Of a DNA stretch of 64,000 bases, positions 21,668 through 32,218 are shown piece after piece. The notes under the pieces are model-generated. The model saw only the letters and a list, made by a program, of their open reading frames with translations, did no database searches and was not told the origin of the DNA. This DNA comes from Punica granatum (Eukaryota > Streptophyta > Magnoliopsida > Myrtales > Lythraceae), in the NCBI RefSeq assembly GCF_007655135.1, contig NW_022204369.1:26152-90151 (forward strand), written 5' to 3'. Every line of letters begins with the position of its first letter. The stretch's first letter is position 1. Position numbers and translations under genes: made by a program.

Positions 21668-21887
21668 CCTTTTTAATTTTTTTTTGCTGCTCGGGAAACT
21701 GTCCGACGTTGGACGGGAATCCCATCGTTACGGTTAATGTTTTGGGCACGTGCTCACTCGCAAAAGGCGTAAGGTTCGTTGTGAAATGCACTCGAGACTT
21801 TTTTTCTTTCGTTTCTGCGCTCATTTTTGCATTTTTTTTTCATTAGCTCTACGGAGGAACAAAGTGAATTCGAGCGCAAAGGTTGAC

Positions 21888-22007
21888 GGGTGCGATCATA
21901 CCAGCACTAATGCACCGGATCCCATCAGAACTCCGAAGTTAAGCGTGCTTGGGCGAGAGTAGTACTAGGATGGGTGACCTCCTGGGAAGTCCTCGTGTTG
22001 CACCCCT
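21888..22007 (+). rRNA. 5S rRNA gene, copy 65
   Basis: Unaltered 120-nt copy; 218-bp long spacer follows. Confidence 0.97.
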
Positions 22008-22225
22008 CCTTTTTAATTTTTTTTGCTGCTCGGGAAACTGTCCGACGTTGGACGGGAATCCCATCGTTACGGTTAATGTTTTGGGCACGTGCTCACTCGC
22101 AAAAGGCGTAAGGTTCGTTGTGAAATGCACTCGATACTTTTTTTCTTTCGTTTCTGCGCTCATTTTTGCATTTTTTTTCATTAGCTCTACGGAGGAACAA
22201 AGTGAATTCGAGCGCAAAGGTTGAC

Positions 22226-22347
22226 GGGTGCGATCATACCAGCACTAATGCACCGGATCCCATCAGAACTCCGAAGTTAAGCGTGCTTGGGCGAGAGAGT
22301 AGTACTAGGATGGGTGACCTCCTGGGAAGTCCTCGTGTTGCACCCCT
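22226..22347 (+). rRNA. 5S rRNA gene variant, copy 66 (+2 nt)
   Basis: 122 nt with one extra GA; 220-bp long spacer follows. Confidence 0.88.
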
Positions 22348-22567
22348 CCTTTTTAATTTTTTTTTGCTGCTCGGGAAACTGTCCGACGTTGGACGGGAAT
22401 CCCATCGTTACGGTTAATGTTTTGGGCACGTGCTCACTCGCAAAAGGCGTAAGGTTCGTTGTGAAATGCACTCGATACTTTTTTTCTTTCGTTTCTGCGC
22501 TCATTTTTGCATTTTTTTTTCATTAGCTCTACGGAGGAACAAAGTGAATTCGAGCGCAAAGGTTGAC

Positions 22568-22685
22568 GGGTGCGATCATACCAGCACTAATGCACCGGAT
22601 CCCATCAGAACCGAAGTTAAGCGTGCTTGGGCGAGAGTAGTACTAGGATGGGTGACCTCCTGGGAAGTCCTCGTGTTGCACCCCT
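22568..22685 (+). rRNA. 5S rRNA gene variant, copy 67 (-2 nt)
   Basis: 118 nt. Two bases are lost at about nt 44-46 (CAGAACCGAAG), next to box A. The first short spacer (188 bp) follows. Confidence 0.85.
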
Positions 22686-22873
22686 CTTTTTAATTTTTTT
22701 TTGCTGCTCGGGAAACTGTCCGACGTTGGACGGGAATCCCATCGTTACGGTTAATGTTTTGGGCACGTGCTATGCACTCGATACTTTTTTCTTTCGTTTC
22801 TGCGCTCATTTTTGCATTTTTTTTTCATTAGCTCTACGGAGGAACAAAGTGAAATTCGAGCGCAAAGGTTGAC
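22686..22873 (+). repeat. First short (188-bp) spacer
   Basis: Compared with long spacers, 31 bp starting CACTCGC and ending TTGTGAA are missing, so GTGCT runs straight into ATGCACTCG. This one still reads GCGCTCATT, whereas most later short spacers read GCGATCATT. Confidence 0.88.
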
Positions 22874-22993
22874 GGGTGCGATCATACCAGCACTAATGCA
22901 CCGGATCCCATCAGAACTCCGAAGTTAAGCGTGCTTGGGCGAGAGTAGTACTAGGATGGGTGACCTCCTGGGAAGTCCTCGTGTTGCACCCCT
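22874..22993 (+). rRNA. 5S rRNA gene, copy 68
   Basis: Unaltered 120-nt copy, preceded by GTGAAATTCG (both upstream alleles combined). 216-bp long spacer follows. Confidence 0.96.
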
Positions 22994-23209
22994 CCTTTTA
23001 AATTTTTTTTGCTGCTCGGGAAACTGTCCGACGTTGGACGGGAATCCATCGTTACGGTTAATGTTTTGGGCACGTGCTCACTCGCAAAAGGCGTAAGGTT
23101 CGTTGTGAAATGCACTCGATACTTTTTTCTTTCGTTTCTGCGCTCATTTTGCATTTTTTTTTCATTAGCTCTACGGAGGAACAAAGTGAATTCGAGCGCA
23201 AAGGTTGAC

Positions 23210-23327
23210 GGGTGCGATCATACCAGCACTAATGCACCGGATCCCATCAGAACTCCGAAGTTAAGCGTGCTTGGGCGAGAGTAGTACGGATGGGTGACCT
23301 CCTGGGAAGTCCTCGTGTTGCACCCCT
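23210..23327 (+). rRNA. 5S rRNA gene variant, copy 69 (-2 nt)
   Basis: 118 nt; TA at nt 79-80 is missing (GTAGTACGGATGGG), at the start of box C. 218-bp long spacer follows. Confidence 0.85.
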
Positions 23328-23545
23328 CCTTTTAATTTTTTTTTGCTGCTCGGGAAACTGTCCGACGTTGGACGGGAATCCCATCGTTACGGTTAATGTT
23401 TTGGGCACGTGCTCACTCGCAAAGGGCGTAAGGTTCGTTGTGAAATGCACTCGATACTTTTTTTCTTTCGTTTCTGCGCTCATTTTTGCATTTTTTTTCA
23501 TTAGCTCTACGGAGGAACAAAGTGAATTCGAGCGCAAAGGTTGAC

Positions 23546-23673
23546 GGGTGCGATCATACCAGCACTAATGCACCGGATCCCATCAGAACTCCGAAGTTAA
23601 GCGTGCTTGGGCGAGGGCGAGAGTAGTAGTATAGGATGGGTGACCTCCTGGGAAGTCCTCGTGTTGCACCCCT
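23546..23673 (+). pseudogene. 5S rRNA pseudogene, copy 70 (+8 nt)
   Basis: 128 nt. GGGCGA is duplicated, a TAG is added and C78 is lost, so the intermediate element to box C stretch is disrupted. Helix I is intact. 215-bp long spacer follows. Confidence 0.75.
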
Positions 23674-23888
23674 CCTTTTAATTTTTTTTTGCTGCTCGGG
23701 AAACTGTCCGACGTTGGACGGGAATCCATCGTTACGGTTAATGTTTTGGGCACGTGCTCACTCGCAAAAGGCGTAAGGTTCGTTGTGAAATGCACTCGAC
23801 TTTTTTCTTTCGTTTCTGCGCTCATTTTTGCATTTTTTTTTCATTAGCTCTACGGAGGAACAAAGTGAATTCGAGCGCAAAGGTTGAC

Positions 23889-24007
23889 GGGTGCGATCAT
23901 ACCAGCACTAATGCACCGGATCCCATCAGAACTCCGAAGTTAAGCGTGCTTGGGCGAGAGTAGTACTAGGATGGGTGACCTCTGGGAAGTCCTCGTGTTG
24001 CACCCCT
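23889..24007 (+). rRNA. 5S rRNA gene variant, copy 71 (-1 nt)
   Basis: 119 nt; one C is lost in box C (GTGACCTCTGGG). A short 185-bp spacer follows, with GGGAAAGATCG replacing GGGAATCCCATCG. Confidence 0.85.
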
Positions 24008-24192
24008 CCTTTTAATTTTTTTTTGCTGCTCGGGAAACTGTCCGACGTTGGACGGGAAAGATCGTTACGGTTAATGTTTTGGGCACGTGCTATGCACTCG
24101 ATACTTTTTTTCTTTCGTTTCTGCGATTTTTTGCATTTTTTTTTCATTAGCTCTACGGAGGAACAAAGTGAATTCGAGCGCAAAGGTTGACG

Positions 24193-24312
24193 GGGTGCGA
24201 TCATACCAGCACTAATGCACCGGATCCCATCAGAACTCCGAAGTTAAGCGTGCTTGGGCGAGAGTAGTACTAGGATGGGTGACCTCCTGGGAAGTCCTCG
24301 TGTTGCACCCCT
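24193..24312 (+). rRNA. 5S rRNA gene, copy 72
   Basis: Unaltered 120-nt copy with one extra G just upstream (GACGGGGTGCG), so the 5' end could shift by one. 221-bp long spacer follows, with an extra AGG before GAACAAAG. Confidence 0.95.
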
Positions 24313-24533
24313 CCTTTTTAATTTTTTTTGCTGCTCGGGAAACTGTCCGACGTTGGACGGGAATCCCATCGTTACGGTTAATGTTTTGGGCACGTGCTCA
24401 CTCGCAAAAGGCGTAAGGTTCGTTGTGAAATGCACTCGATACTTTTTTCTTTCGTTTCTGCGCTCATTTTTGCATTTTTTTTTCATTAGCTCTACGGAGG
24501 AGGAACAAAGTGAATTCGAGCGCAAAGGTTGAC

Positions 24534-24663
24534 GGGTGCGATCATACCAGCACTAATGCACCGGATCCCATCAGAACTCCGAAGTTAAGCGTGCTTGGGC
24601 GAGAGAGTAGAGTAGTAGTACTAGGATGGGTGACCTCCTGGGAAGTCCTCGTGTTGCACCCCT
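24534..24663 (+). pseudogene. 5S rRNA pseudogene, copy 73 (+10 nt)
   Basis: 130 nt. GA, GAGTA and TAG duplications are stacked in the intermediate element, pushing box C 10 nt from box A. This is the largest simple expansion seen. 217-bp long spacer follows. Confidence 0.75.
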
Positions 24664-24880
24664 CCTTTTTAATTTTTTTTGCTGCTCGGGAAACTGTCCG
24701 ACGTTGGACGGGAATCCCATCGTTACGGTTAATGTTTTGGGCACGTGCTCACTCGCAAAAGGCGTAAGGTTCGTTGTGAAATGCACTCGATACTTTTTTT
24801 CTTTCGTTTCTGCGCTCATTTTTGCATTTTTTTTCATTAGCTCTACGGAGGAAAAAGTGAATTCGAGCGCAAAGGTTGAC

Positions 24881-24999
24881 GGGTGCGATCATACCAGCAC
24901 TAATGCACCGGATCCCATCAGAACTCCGAAGTTAAGCGTGCTTGGGCGAGAGTAGTACTAGGATGGGTGACCTCCTGGGAAGTCTCGTGTTGCACCCCT
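24881..24999 (+). rRNA. 5S rRNA gene variant, copy 74 (-1 nt)
   Basis: 119 nt; one C is lost at nt 104-105 (GGAAGTCTCGTG). 219-bp long spacer follows. Confidence 0.86.
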
Positions 25000-25218
25000 C
25001 CTTTTTATTTTTTTTTGCTGCTCGGGAAACTGTCCGACGTTGGACGGGAATCCCATCGTTACGGTTAATGTTTTGGGCACGTGCTCACTCGCAAAAGGCG
25101 TAAGGTTCGTTGTGAAATGCACTCGATACTTTTTTTCTTTCGTTTCTGCGCTCATTTTTGCATTTTTTTTTCATTAGCTCTACGGAGGAACAAAGTGAAT
25201 TCGAGCGCAAAGGTTGAC

Positions 25219-25338
25219 GGGTGCGATCATACCAGCACTAATGCACCGGATCCCATCAGAACTCCGAAGTTAAGCGTGCTTGGGCGAGAGTAGTACTAGG
25301 ATGGGTGACCTCCTGGGAAGTCCTCGTGTTGCACCCCT
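25219..25338 (+). rRNA. 5S rRNA gene, copy 75
   Basis: Unaltered 120-nt copy. A short 187-bp spacer follows, with an extra A in GGGCAACGTGC breaking the palindrome. Confidence 0.96.
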
Positions 25339-25525
25339 CCTTTTTAATTTTTTTTTGCTGCTCGGGAAACTGTCCGACGTTGGACGGGAATCCCATCGTT
25401 ACGGTTAATGTTTTGGGCAACGTGCTATGCACTCGATACTTTTTTCTTTCGTTTCTGCGATATTTTGCATTTTTTTTTCATTAGCTCTACGGAGGAACAA
25501 AGTGAATTCGAGCGCAAAGGTTGAC

Positions 25526-25654
25526 GGGTGCGATCATACCAGCACTAATGCACCGGATCCCATCAGAACTCCGAAGTTAAGCGTGCTTGCGAGTTGAGTG
25601 AGAGTGAGTAGTATAGGATGGGGACCTCCTGGGAAGTCCTCGTGTTGCACCCCT
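25526..25654 (+). pseudogene. 5S rRNA pseudogene, copy 76 (+9 nt)
   Basis: 129 nt. After GTGCTTG the sequence runs into CGAGTTGAGTGAGAGTGAG, then GTATAGG; T88 is lost (GATGGGGACC). Intermediate element and box C are both damaged. 220-bp long spacer follows. Confidence 0.78.
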
Positions 25655-25874
25655 CCTTTTTAATTTTTTTTGCTGCTCGGGAAACTGTCCGACGTTGGAC
25701 GGGAATCCCATCGTTACGGTTAATGTTTTGGGCACGTGCTCACTCGCAAAAGGCGTAAGGTTCGTGTGTGAAATGCACTCGATACTTTTTTTCTTTCGTT
25801 TCTGCGCTCATTTTTGCATTTTTTTTTCATTAGCTCTACGGAGGAACAAAGTGAATTCGAGCGCAAAGGTTGAC

Positions 25875-25994
25875 GGGTGCGATCATACCAGCACTAATGC
25901 ACCGGATCCCATCAGAACTCCGAAGTTAAGCGTGCTTGGGCGAGAGTAGTACTAGGATGGGTGACCTCCTGGGAAGTCCTCGTGTTGCACCCCT
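25875..25994 (+). rRNA. 5S rRNA gene, copy 77
   Basis: Unaltered 120-nt copy. The 196-bp spacer is a long type that has lost 24 bp holding the GTCC...GGAC palindrome. Confidence 0.96.
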
Positions 25995-26190
25995 CCTTTT
26001 AATTTTTTTTTGCTGCTCGGGAAACCATCGTTACGGTTAATGTTTTGGGCACGTGCTCACTCGCAAAAGGCGTAAGGTTCGTTGTGAAATGCACTCGATA
26101 CTTTTTTTCTTTCGTTTCTGCGCTCATTTTTGCATTTTTTTTTCATTAGCTCTACGGAGGAACAAAGTGAAATCGAGCGCAAAGGTTGAC

Positions 26191-26314
26191 GGGTGCGATC
26201 ATACCAGCACTAATGCACCGGATCCCATCAGAACTCCGAAGTTAAGCGTGCTTGGGCGAGCGAGAGTAGTACTAGGATGGGTGACCTCCTGGGAAGTCCT
26301 CGTGTTGCACCCCT
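26191..26314 (+). rRNA. 5S rRNA gene variant, copy 78 (+4 nt)
   Basis: 124 nt; GCGA is duplicated (GGGCGAGCGAGAGTAG). Old GAAATCG upstream allele. 220-bp long spacer follows. Confidence 0.86.
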
Positions 26315-26534
26315 CCTTTTTAATTTTTTTTTGCTGCTCGGGAAACTGTCCGACGTTGGACGGGAATCCCATCGTTACGGTTAATGTTTTGGGCACGTGC
26401 TCACTCGCAAAAGGCGTAAGGTTCGTTGTGAAATGCACTCGATACTTTTTTTCTTTCGTTTCTGCGCTCATTTTTGCATTTTTTTTTCATTAGCTCTACG
26501 GAGGAACAAAGTGAATTCGAGCGCAAAGGTTGAC

Positions 26535-26654
26535 GGGTGCGATCATACCAGCACTAATGCACCGGATCCCATCAGAACTCCGAAGTTAAGCGTGCTTGGG
26601 CGAGAGTAGTACTAGGATGGGTGACCTCCTGGGAAGTCCTCGTGTTGCACCCCT
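26535..26654 (+). rRNA. 5S rRNA gene, copy 79
   Basis: Unaltered 120-nt copy; 219-bp long spacer follows. Confidence 0.97.
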
Positions 26655-26873
26655 CCTTTTTAATTTTTTTTTGCTGCTCGGGAAACTGTCCGACGTTGGA
26701 CGGGAATCCATCGTTACGGTTAATGTTTTGGGCACGTGCTCACTCGCAAAAGGCGTAAGGTTCGTTGTGAAATGCACTCGATACTTTTTTTCTTTCGTTT
26801 CTGCGCTCATTTTTGCATTTTTTTTTCATTAGCTCTACGGAGGAACAAAGTGAATTCGAGCGCAAAGGTTGAC

Positions 26874-26998
26874 GGGTGCGATCATACCAGCACTAATGCA
26901 CCGGATCCCATCAGAACTCCGAAGTTAAGCGTGCTGGGCGGGGAGGAGAGTAGTACTAGGATGGGTGACCTCCTGGGAAGTCCTCGTGTTGCACCCCT
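26874..26998 (+). pseudogene. 5S rRNA pseudogene, copy 80 (+5 nt)
   Basis: 125 nt. Box A end and intermediate element read GTGCTGGGCGGGGAGGAGAG: one T is lost and six bases are added. 218-bp long spacer follows. Confidence 0.72.
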
Positions 26999-27216
26999 CC
27001 TTTTTAATTTTTTTTTGCTGCTCGGGAAACTGTCCGACGTTGGACGGGAATCCCATCGTTACGGTTAATGTTTGGGCACGTGCTCACTCGCAAAAGGCGT
27101 AAGGTTCGTTGTGAAATGCACTCGATACTTTTTTCTTTCGTTTCTGCGCTCATTTTTGCATTTTTTTTTCATTAGCTCTACGGAGGAACAAAGTGAATTC
27201 GAGCGCAAAGGTTGAC

Positions 27217-27337
27217 GGGTGCGATCATACCAGCACTAATGCACCGGATCCCATCAGAACTCCGAAGTTAAGCGTGCTTGGGCGAGAGGTAGTACTAGGA
27301 TGGGTGACCTCCTGGGAAGTCCTCGTGTTGCACCCCT
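27217..27337 (+). rRNA. 5S rRNA gene variant, copy 81 (+1 nt)
   Basis: 121 nt with one extra G (GCGAGAGGTAG); 218-bp long spacer follows. Confidence 0.87.
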
Positions 27338-27555
27338 CCTTTTAATTTTTTTTGCTGCTCGGGAAACTGTCCGACGTTGGACGGGAATCCCATCGTTACG
27401 GTTAATGTTTTGGGCACGTGCTCACTCGCAAAAGGCGTAAGGTTCGTTGTGAAATGCACTCGATACTTTTTTTCTTTCGTTTCTGCGCTCATTTTTGCAT
27501 TTTTTTTTCATTAGCTCTACGGAGGAACAAAGTGAATTCGAGCGCAAAGGTTGAC

Positions 27556-27675
27556 GGGTGCGATCATACCAGCACTAATGCACCGGATCCCATCAGAACT
27601 CCGAAGTTAAGCGTGCTTGGGCGAGAGTAGTACTAGGATGGGTGACCTCCTGGGAAGTCCTCGTGTTGCACCCCC
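27556..27675 (+). rRNA. 5S rRNA gene variant, copy 82 (3' end change)
   Basis: 120 nt with T120C, so the 3' end runs GCACCCCCC. The 214-bp long spacer has lost bases in the palindrome (GTTGGAGGAATCC). Confidence 0.88.
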
Positions 27676-27889
27676 CTTTTAATTTTTTTTTGCTGCTCGG
27701 GAAACTGTCCGACGTTGGAGGAATCCCATCGTTACGGTTAATGTTTTGGGCACGTGCTCACTCGCAAAAGGCGTAAGGTTCGTGTGAAATGCACTCGATA
27801 CTTTTTTCTTTCGTTTCTGCGCTCATTTTTGCATTTTTTTTTAATTAGCTCTACGGAGGAACAAAGTGAAATCGAGCGCAAAGGTTGAC

Positions 27890-28009
27890 GGGTGCGATCA
27901 TACCAGCACTAATGCACCGGATCCCATCAGAACTCCGAAGTTAAGCGTGCTTGGGAGAGAGTAGTACTAGGATGGGTGACCTCCTGGGAAGTCCTAGTGT
28001 TGCACCCCT
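27890..28009 (+). rRNA. 5S rRNA gene variant, copy 83 (2 substitutions)
   Basis: 120 nt with C67A and C107A, the same pair as copy 51, and the same old GAAATCG upstream. The 220-bp long spacer has CGATACTTTTG. Confidence 0.88.
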
Positions 28010-28229
28010 CCTTTTTAATTTTTTTTTGCTGCTCGGGAAACTGTCCGACGTTGGACGGGAATCCCATCGTTACGGTTAATGTTTTGGGCACGTGCTCACT
28101 CGCAAAAGGCGTAAGGTTCGTTGTGAAATGCACTCGATACTTTTGTTCTTTCGTTTCTGCGCTCATTTTTGCATTTTTTTTTCATTAGCTCTACGGAGGA
28201 ACAAAGTGAATTCGAGCGCAAAGGTTGAC

Positions 28230-28349
28230 GGGTGCGATCATACCAGCACTAATGCACCGGATCCCATCAGAACTCCGAAGTTAAGCGTGCTTGGGCGAGA
28301 GTAGTACTAGGATGGGTGACCTCCTGGGAAGTCCTCGTGTTGCACCCCT
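28230..28349 (+). rRNA. 5S rRNA gene, copy 84
   Basis: Unaltered 120-nt copy; short 188-bp spacer with GCGCTC follows. Confidence 0.97.
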
Positions 28350-28537
28350 CCTTTTTAATTTTTTTTTGCTGCTCGGGAAACTGTCCGACGTTGGACGGGA
28401 ATCCCATCGTTACGGTTAATGTTTTGGGCACGTGCTATGCACTCGATACTTTTTTTCTTTCGTTTCTGCGCTCATTTTGCATTTTTTTTTCATTAGCTCT
28501 ACGGAGGAACAAAGTGAATTCGAGCGCAAAGGTTGAC

Positions 28538-28659
28538 GGGTGCGATCATACCAGCACTAATGCACCGGATCCCATCAGAACTCCGAAGTTAAGCGTGCTT
28601 GGGCGAGAGAGTAGTACTAGGATGGGTGACCTCCTGGGAAGTCCTCGTGTTGCACCCCT
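28538..28659 (+). rRNA. 5S rRNA gene variant, copy 85 (+2 nt)
   Basis: 122 nt with one extra GA; 218-bp long spacer follows. Confidence 0.88.
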
Positions 28660-28877
28660 CCTTTTAATTTTTTTTTGCTGCTCGGGAAACTGTCCGACGT
28701 TGGACGGGAATCCCATCGTTACGGTTAATGTTTTGGGCACGTGCTCACTCGCAAAAGGCGTAAGGTTCGTTGTGAAATGCACTCGAGACTTTTTTCTTTC
28801 GTTTCTGCGCTCATTTTTGCATTTTTTTTTCATTAGCTCTACGGAGGAACAAAGTGAATTCGAGCGCAAAGGTTGAC

Positions 28878-28998
28878 GGGTGCGATCATACCAGCACTAA
28901 TGCACCGGATCCCATCAGAACTCCGAAGTTAAGCGTGCTTGGGGCGAGAGTAGTACTAGGATGGGTGACCTCCTGGGAAGTCCTCGTGTTGCACCCCT
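28878..28998 (+). rRNA. 5S rRNA gene variant, copy 86 (+1 nt)
   Basis: 121 nt with an extra G (GCTTGGGGCGAG); 220-bp long spacer follows. Confidence 0.88.
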
Positions 28999-29218
28999 CC
29001 TTTTTAATTTTTTTTTGCTGCTCGGGAAACTGTCCGACGTTGGACGGGAATCCCATCGTTACGGTTAATGTTTTGGGCACGTGCTCACTCGCAAAAGGCG
29101 TAAGGTTCGTTGTGAAATGCACTCGAGACTTTTTTTCTTTCGTTTCTGCGCTCATTTTTGCATTTTTTTTTCATTAGCTCTACGGAGGAACAAAGTGAAT
29201 TCGAGCGCAAAGGTTGAC

Positions 29219-29341
29219 GGGTGCGATCATACCAGCACTAATGCACCGGATCCCATCAGAACTCCGAAGTTAAGCGTGCTTGGGCGAGAGTAGTAGTACT
29301 AGGATGGGTGACCTCCTGGGAAGTCCTCGTGTTGCACCCCT
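29219..29341 (+). rRNA. 5S rRNA gene variant, copy 87 (+3 nt)
   Basis: 123 nt with an extra TAG; 218-bp long spacer follows. Confidence 0.88.
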
Positions 29342-29559
29342 CCTTTTTAATTTTTTTTGCTGCTCGGGAAACTGTCCGACGTTGGACGGGAATCCCATCG
29401 TTACGGTTAATGTTTTGGGCACGTGCTCACTCGCAAAAGGCGTAAGGTTCGTTGTGAAATGCACTCGAGACTTTTTTCTTTCGTTTCTGCGCTCATTTTT
29501 GCATTTTTTTTTCATTAGCTCTACGGAGGAACAAAGTGAATTCGAGCGCAAAGGTTGAC

Positions 29560-29679
29560 GGGTGCGATCATACCAGCACTAATGCACCGGATCCCATCAG
29601 AACTCCGAAGTTAAGCGTGCTTGGGCGAGAGTAGTACTAGGATGGGTGACCTCCTGGGAAGTCCTCGTGTTGCACCCCT
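29560..29679 (+). rRNA. 5S rRNA gene, copy 88
   Basis: Unaltered 120-nt copy. The 219-bp long spacer starts CTCCTTTTAA, so the first terminator run is T4. Confidence 0.97.
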
Positions 29680-29898
29680 CTCCTTTTAATTTTTTTTGCT
29701 GCTCGGGAAACTGTCCGACGTTGGACGGGAATCCCATCGTTACGGTTAATGTTTTGGGCACGTGCTCACTCGCAAAAGGCGTAAGGTTCGTTGTGAAATG
29801 CACTCGAGACTTTTTTCTTTCGTTTCTGCGCTCATTTTTGCATTTTTTTTTCATTAGCTCTACGGAGGAACAAAGTGAATTCGAGCGCAAAGGTTGAC

Positions 29899-30018
29899 GG
29901 GTGCGATCATACCAGCACTAATGCACCGGATCCCATCAGAACTCCGAAGTTAAGCGTGCTTGGGCGAGAGTAGTACTAGGATGGGTGACCTCCTGGGAAG
30001 TCCTCGTGTTGCACCCCT
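29899..30018 (+). rRNA. 5S rRNA gene, copy 89
   Basis: Unaltered 120-nt copy; 220-bp long spacer follows. Confidence 0.97.
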
Positions 30019-30238
30019 CCTTTTTAATTTTTTTTTGCTGCTCGGGAAACTGTCCGACGTTGGACGGGAATCCCATCGTTACGGTTAATGTTTTGGGCAC
30101 GTGCTCACTCGCAAAAGGCGTAAGGTTCGTTGTGAAATGCACTCGAGACTTTTTTTCTTTCGTTTCTGCGCTCATTTTTGCATTTTTTTTTCATTAGCTC
30201 TACGGAGGAACAAAGTGAATTCGAGCGCAAAGGTTGAC

Positions 30239-30358
30239 GGGTGCGATCATACCAGCACTAATGCACCGGATCCCATCAGAACTCCGAAGTTAAGCGTGCT
30301 TGGGCGAGAGTAGTACTAGGATGGGTGACCTCCTGGGAAGTCCTCGTGTTGCACCCCT
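30239..30358 (+). rRNA. 5S rRNA gene, copy 90
   Basis: Unaltered 120-nt copy. In the 218-bp long spacer a single A separates the two terminator T runs. Confidence 0.97.
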
Positions 30359-30576
30359 CCTTTTTATTTTTTTTTGCTGCTCGGGAAACTGTCCGACGTT
30401 GGACGGGAATCCCATCGTTACGGTTAATGTTTTGGGCACGTGCTCACTCGCAAAAGGCGTAAGGTTCGTTGTGAAATGCACTCGAGACTTTTTTTCTTTC
30501 GTTTCTGCGCTCATTTTTGCATTTTTTTTCATTAGCTCTACGGAGGAACAAAGTGAATTCGAGCGCAAAGGTTGAC

Positions 30577-30696
30577 GGGTGCGATCATACCAGCACTAAT
30601 GCACCGGATCCCATCAGAACTCCGAAGTTAAGCGTGCTTGGGCGAGAGTAGTACTAGGATGGGTGACCTCCTGGGAAGTCCTCGTGTTGCACCCCT
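30577..30696 (+). rRNA. 5S rRNA gene, copy 91
   Basis: Unaltered 120-nt copy. The short 188-bp spacer has the junction GTGCATGCAC, one T fewer than other short spacers. Confidence 0.97.
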
Positions 30697-30884
30697 CCTT
30701 TTTAATTTTTTTTTGCTGCTCGGGAAACTGTCCGACGTTGGACGGGAATCCCATCGTTACGGTTAATGTTTTGGGCACGTGCATGCACTCGATACTTTTT
30801 TTCTTTCGTTTCTGCGCTCATTTTTGCATTTTTTTTTCATTAGCTCTACGGAGGAACAAAGTGAATTCGAGCGCAAAGGTTGAC

Positions 30885-31007
30885 GGGTGCGATCATACCA
30901 GCACTAATGCACCGGATCCCATCAGAACTCCGAAGAAGTTAAGCGTGCTTGGGCGAGAGTAGTACTAGGATGGGTGACCTCCTGGGAAGTCCTCGTGTTG
31001 CACCCCT
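30885..31007 (+). rRNA. 5S rRNA gene variant, copy 92 (+3 nt)
   Basis: 123 nt; GAA is duplicated just before box A (CTCCGAAGAAGTTAAG). 218-bp long spacer follows. Confidence 0.86.
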
Positions 31008-31225
31008 CCTTTTTAATTTTTTTTTGCTGCTCGGGAAACTGTCCGACGTTGGACGGGAATCCCATCGTTACGGTTAATGTTTGGGCACGTGCTCACTCGC
31101 AAAAGGCGTAAGGTTCGTTGTGAAATGCACTCGATACTTTTTTTCTTTCGTTTCTGCGCTCATTTTTGCATTTTTTTTCATTAGCTCTACGGAGGAACAA
31201 AGTGAATTCGAGCGCAAAGGTTGAC

Positions 31226-31345
31226 GGGTGCGATCATACCAGCACTAATGCACCGGATCCCATCAGAACTCCGAAGTTAAGCGTGCTTGGGCGAGAGTAG
31301 TACTAGGATGGGTGACCTCCTGGGAAGTCCTCGTGTTGCACCCCT
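31226..31345 (+). rRNA. 5S rRNA gene, copy 93
   Basis: Unaltered 120-nt copy; 219-bp long spacer follows. Confidence 0.97.
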
Positions 31346-31564
31346 CCTTTTTAATTTTTTTTGCTGCTCGGGAAACTGTCCGACGTTGGACGGGAATCCC
31401 ATCGTTACGGTTAATGTTTTGGGCACGTGCTCACTCGCAAAAGGCGTAAGGTTCGTTGTGAAATGCACTCGATACTTTCTTTCTTTCGTTTCTGCGCTCA
31501 TTTTTGCATTTTTTTTTCATTAGCTCTACGGAGGAACAAAGTGAATTCGAGCGCAAAGGTTGAC

Positions 31565-31684
31565 GGGTGCGATCATACCAGCACTAATGCACCGGATCCC
31601 ATCAGAACTCCGAAGTTAAGCGTGCTTGGGCGAGAGTAGTACTAGGATGGGTGACCTCCTGGGAAGTCCTCGTGTTGCACCCCT
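31565..31684 (+). rRNA. 5S rRNA gene, copy 94
   Basis: Unaltered 120-nt copy; 218-bp long spacer follows. Confidence 0.97.
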
Positions 31685-31902
31685 CCTTTTAATTTTTTTT
31701 TGCTGCTCGGGAAACTGTCCGACGTTGGACGGGAATCCCATCGTTACGGTTAATGTTTTGGGCACGTGCTCACTCGCAAAAGGCGTAAGTTCGTTGTGAA
31801 ATGCACTCGAGACTTTTTTTTCTTCGTTTCTGCGCTCATTTTTGCATTTTTTTTTCATTAGCTCTACGGAGGAACAAAGTGAATTCGAGCGCAAAGGTTG
31901 AC

Positions 31903-32028
31903 GGGTGCGATCATACCAGCACTAATGCACCGGATCCCATCAGAACTCCGAAGTTAAGCGTGCTTGGGCGAGAGTGAGAGTAGTACTAGGATGGGTGACC
32001 TCCTGGGAAGTCCTCGTGTTGCACCCCT
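31903..32028 (+). rRNA. 5S rRNA gene variant, copy 95 (+6 nt)
   Basis: 126 nt; GTGAGA is inserted in the intermediate element (GCGAGAGTGAGAGTAG), as in copies 101, 108 and 112. Short 190-bp spacer follows, reading CTACGAGGAGG. Confidence 0.84.
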
Positions 32029-32218
32029 CCTTTTTAATTTTTTTTTGCTGCTCGGGAAACTGTCCGACGTTGGACGGGAATCCCATCGTTACGGTTAATG
32101 TTTTGGGCACGTGCTATGCACTCGATACTTTTTTCTTTCGTTTCTGCGATCATTTTTGCATTTTTTTTTCATTAGCTCTACGAGGAGGAACAAAGTGAAT
32201 TCGAGCGCAAAGGTTGAC

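Larger units (their letters stand above)
8402..22567 (+). repeat. Array domain B: mosaic of two spacer alleles
   Basis: The markers switch one at a time and not together. CGATACT first appears at about 8528, ATCGTTACGG at about 8800 and GAATTCG at about 9960. Old and new alleles then alternate among copies 26-40, after which the new ones dominate. All spacers are of the long type. 13 of 41 genes are altered, mostly by short insertions at gene nt 65-79. Confidence 0.9.
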
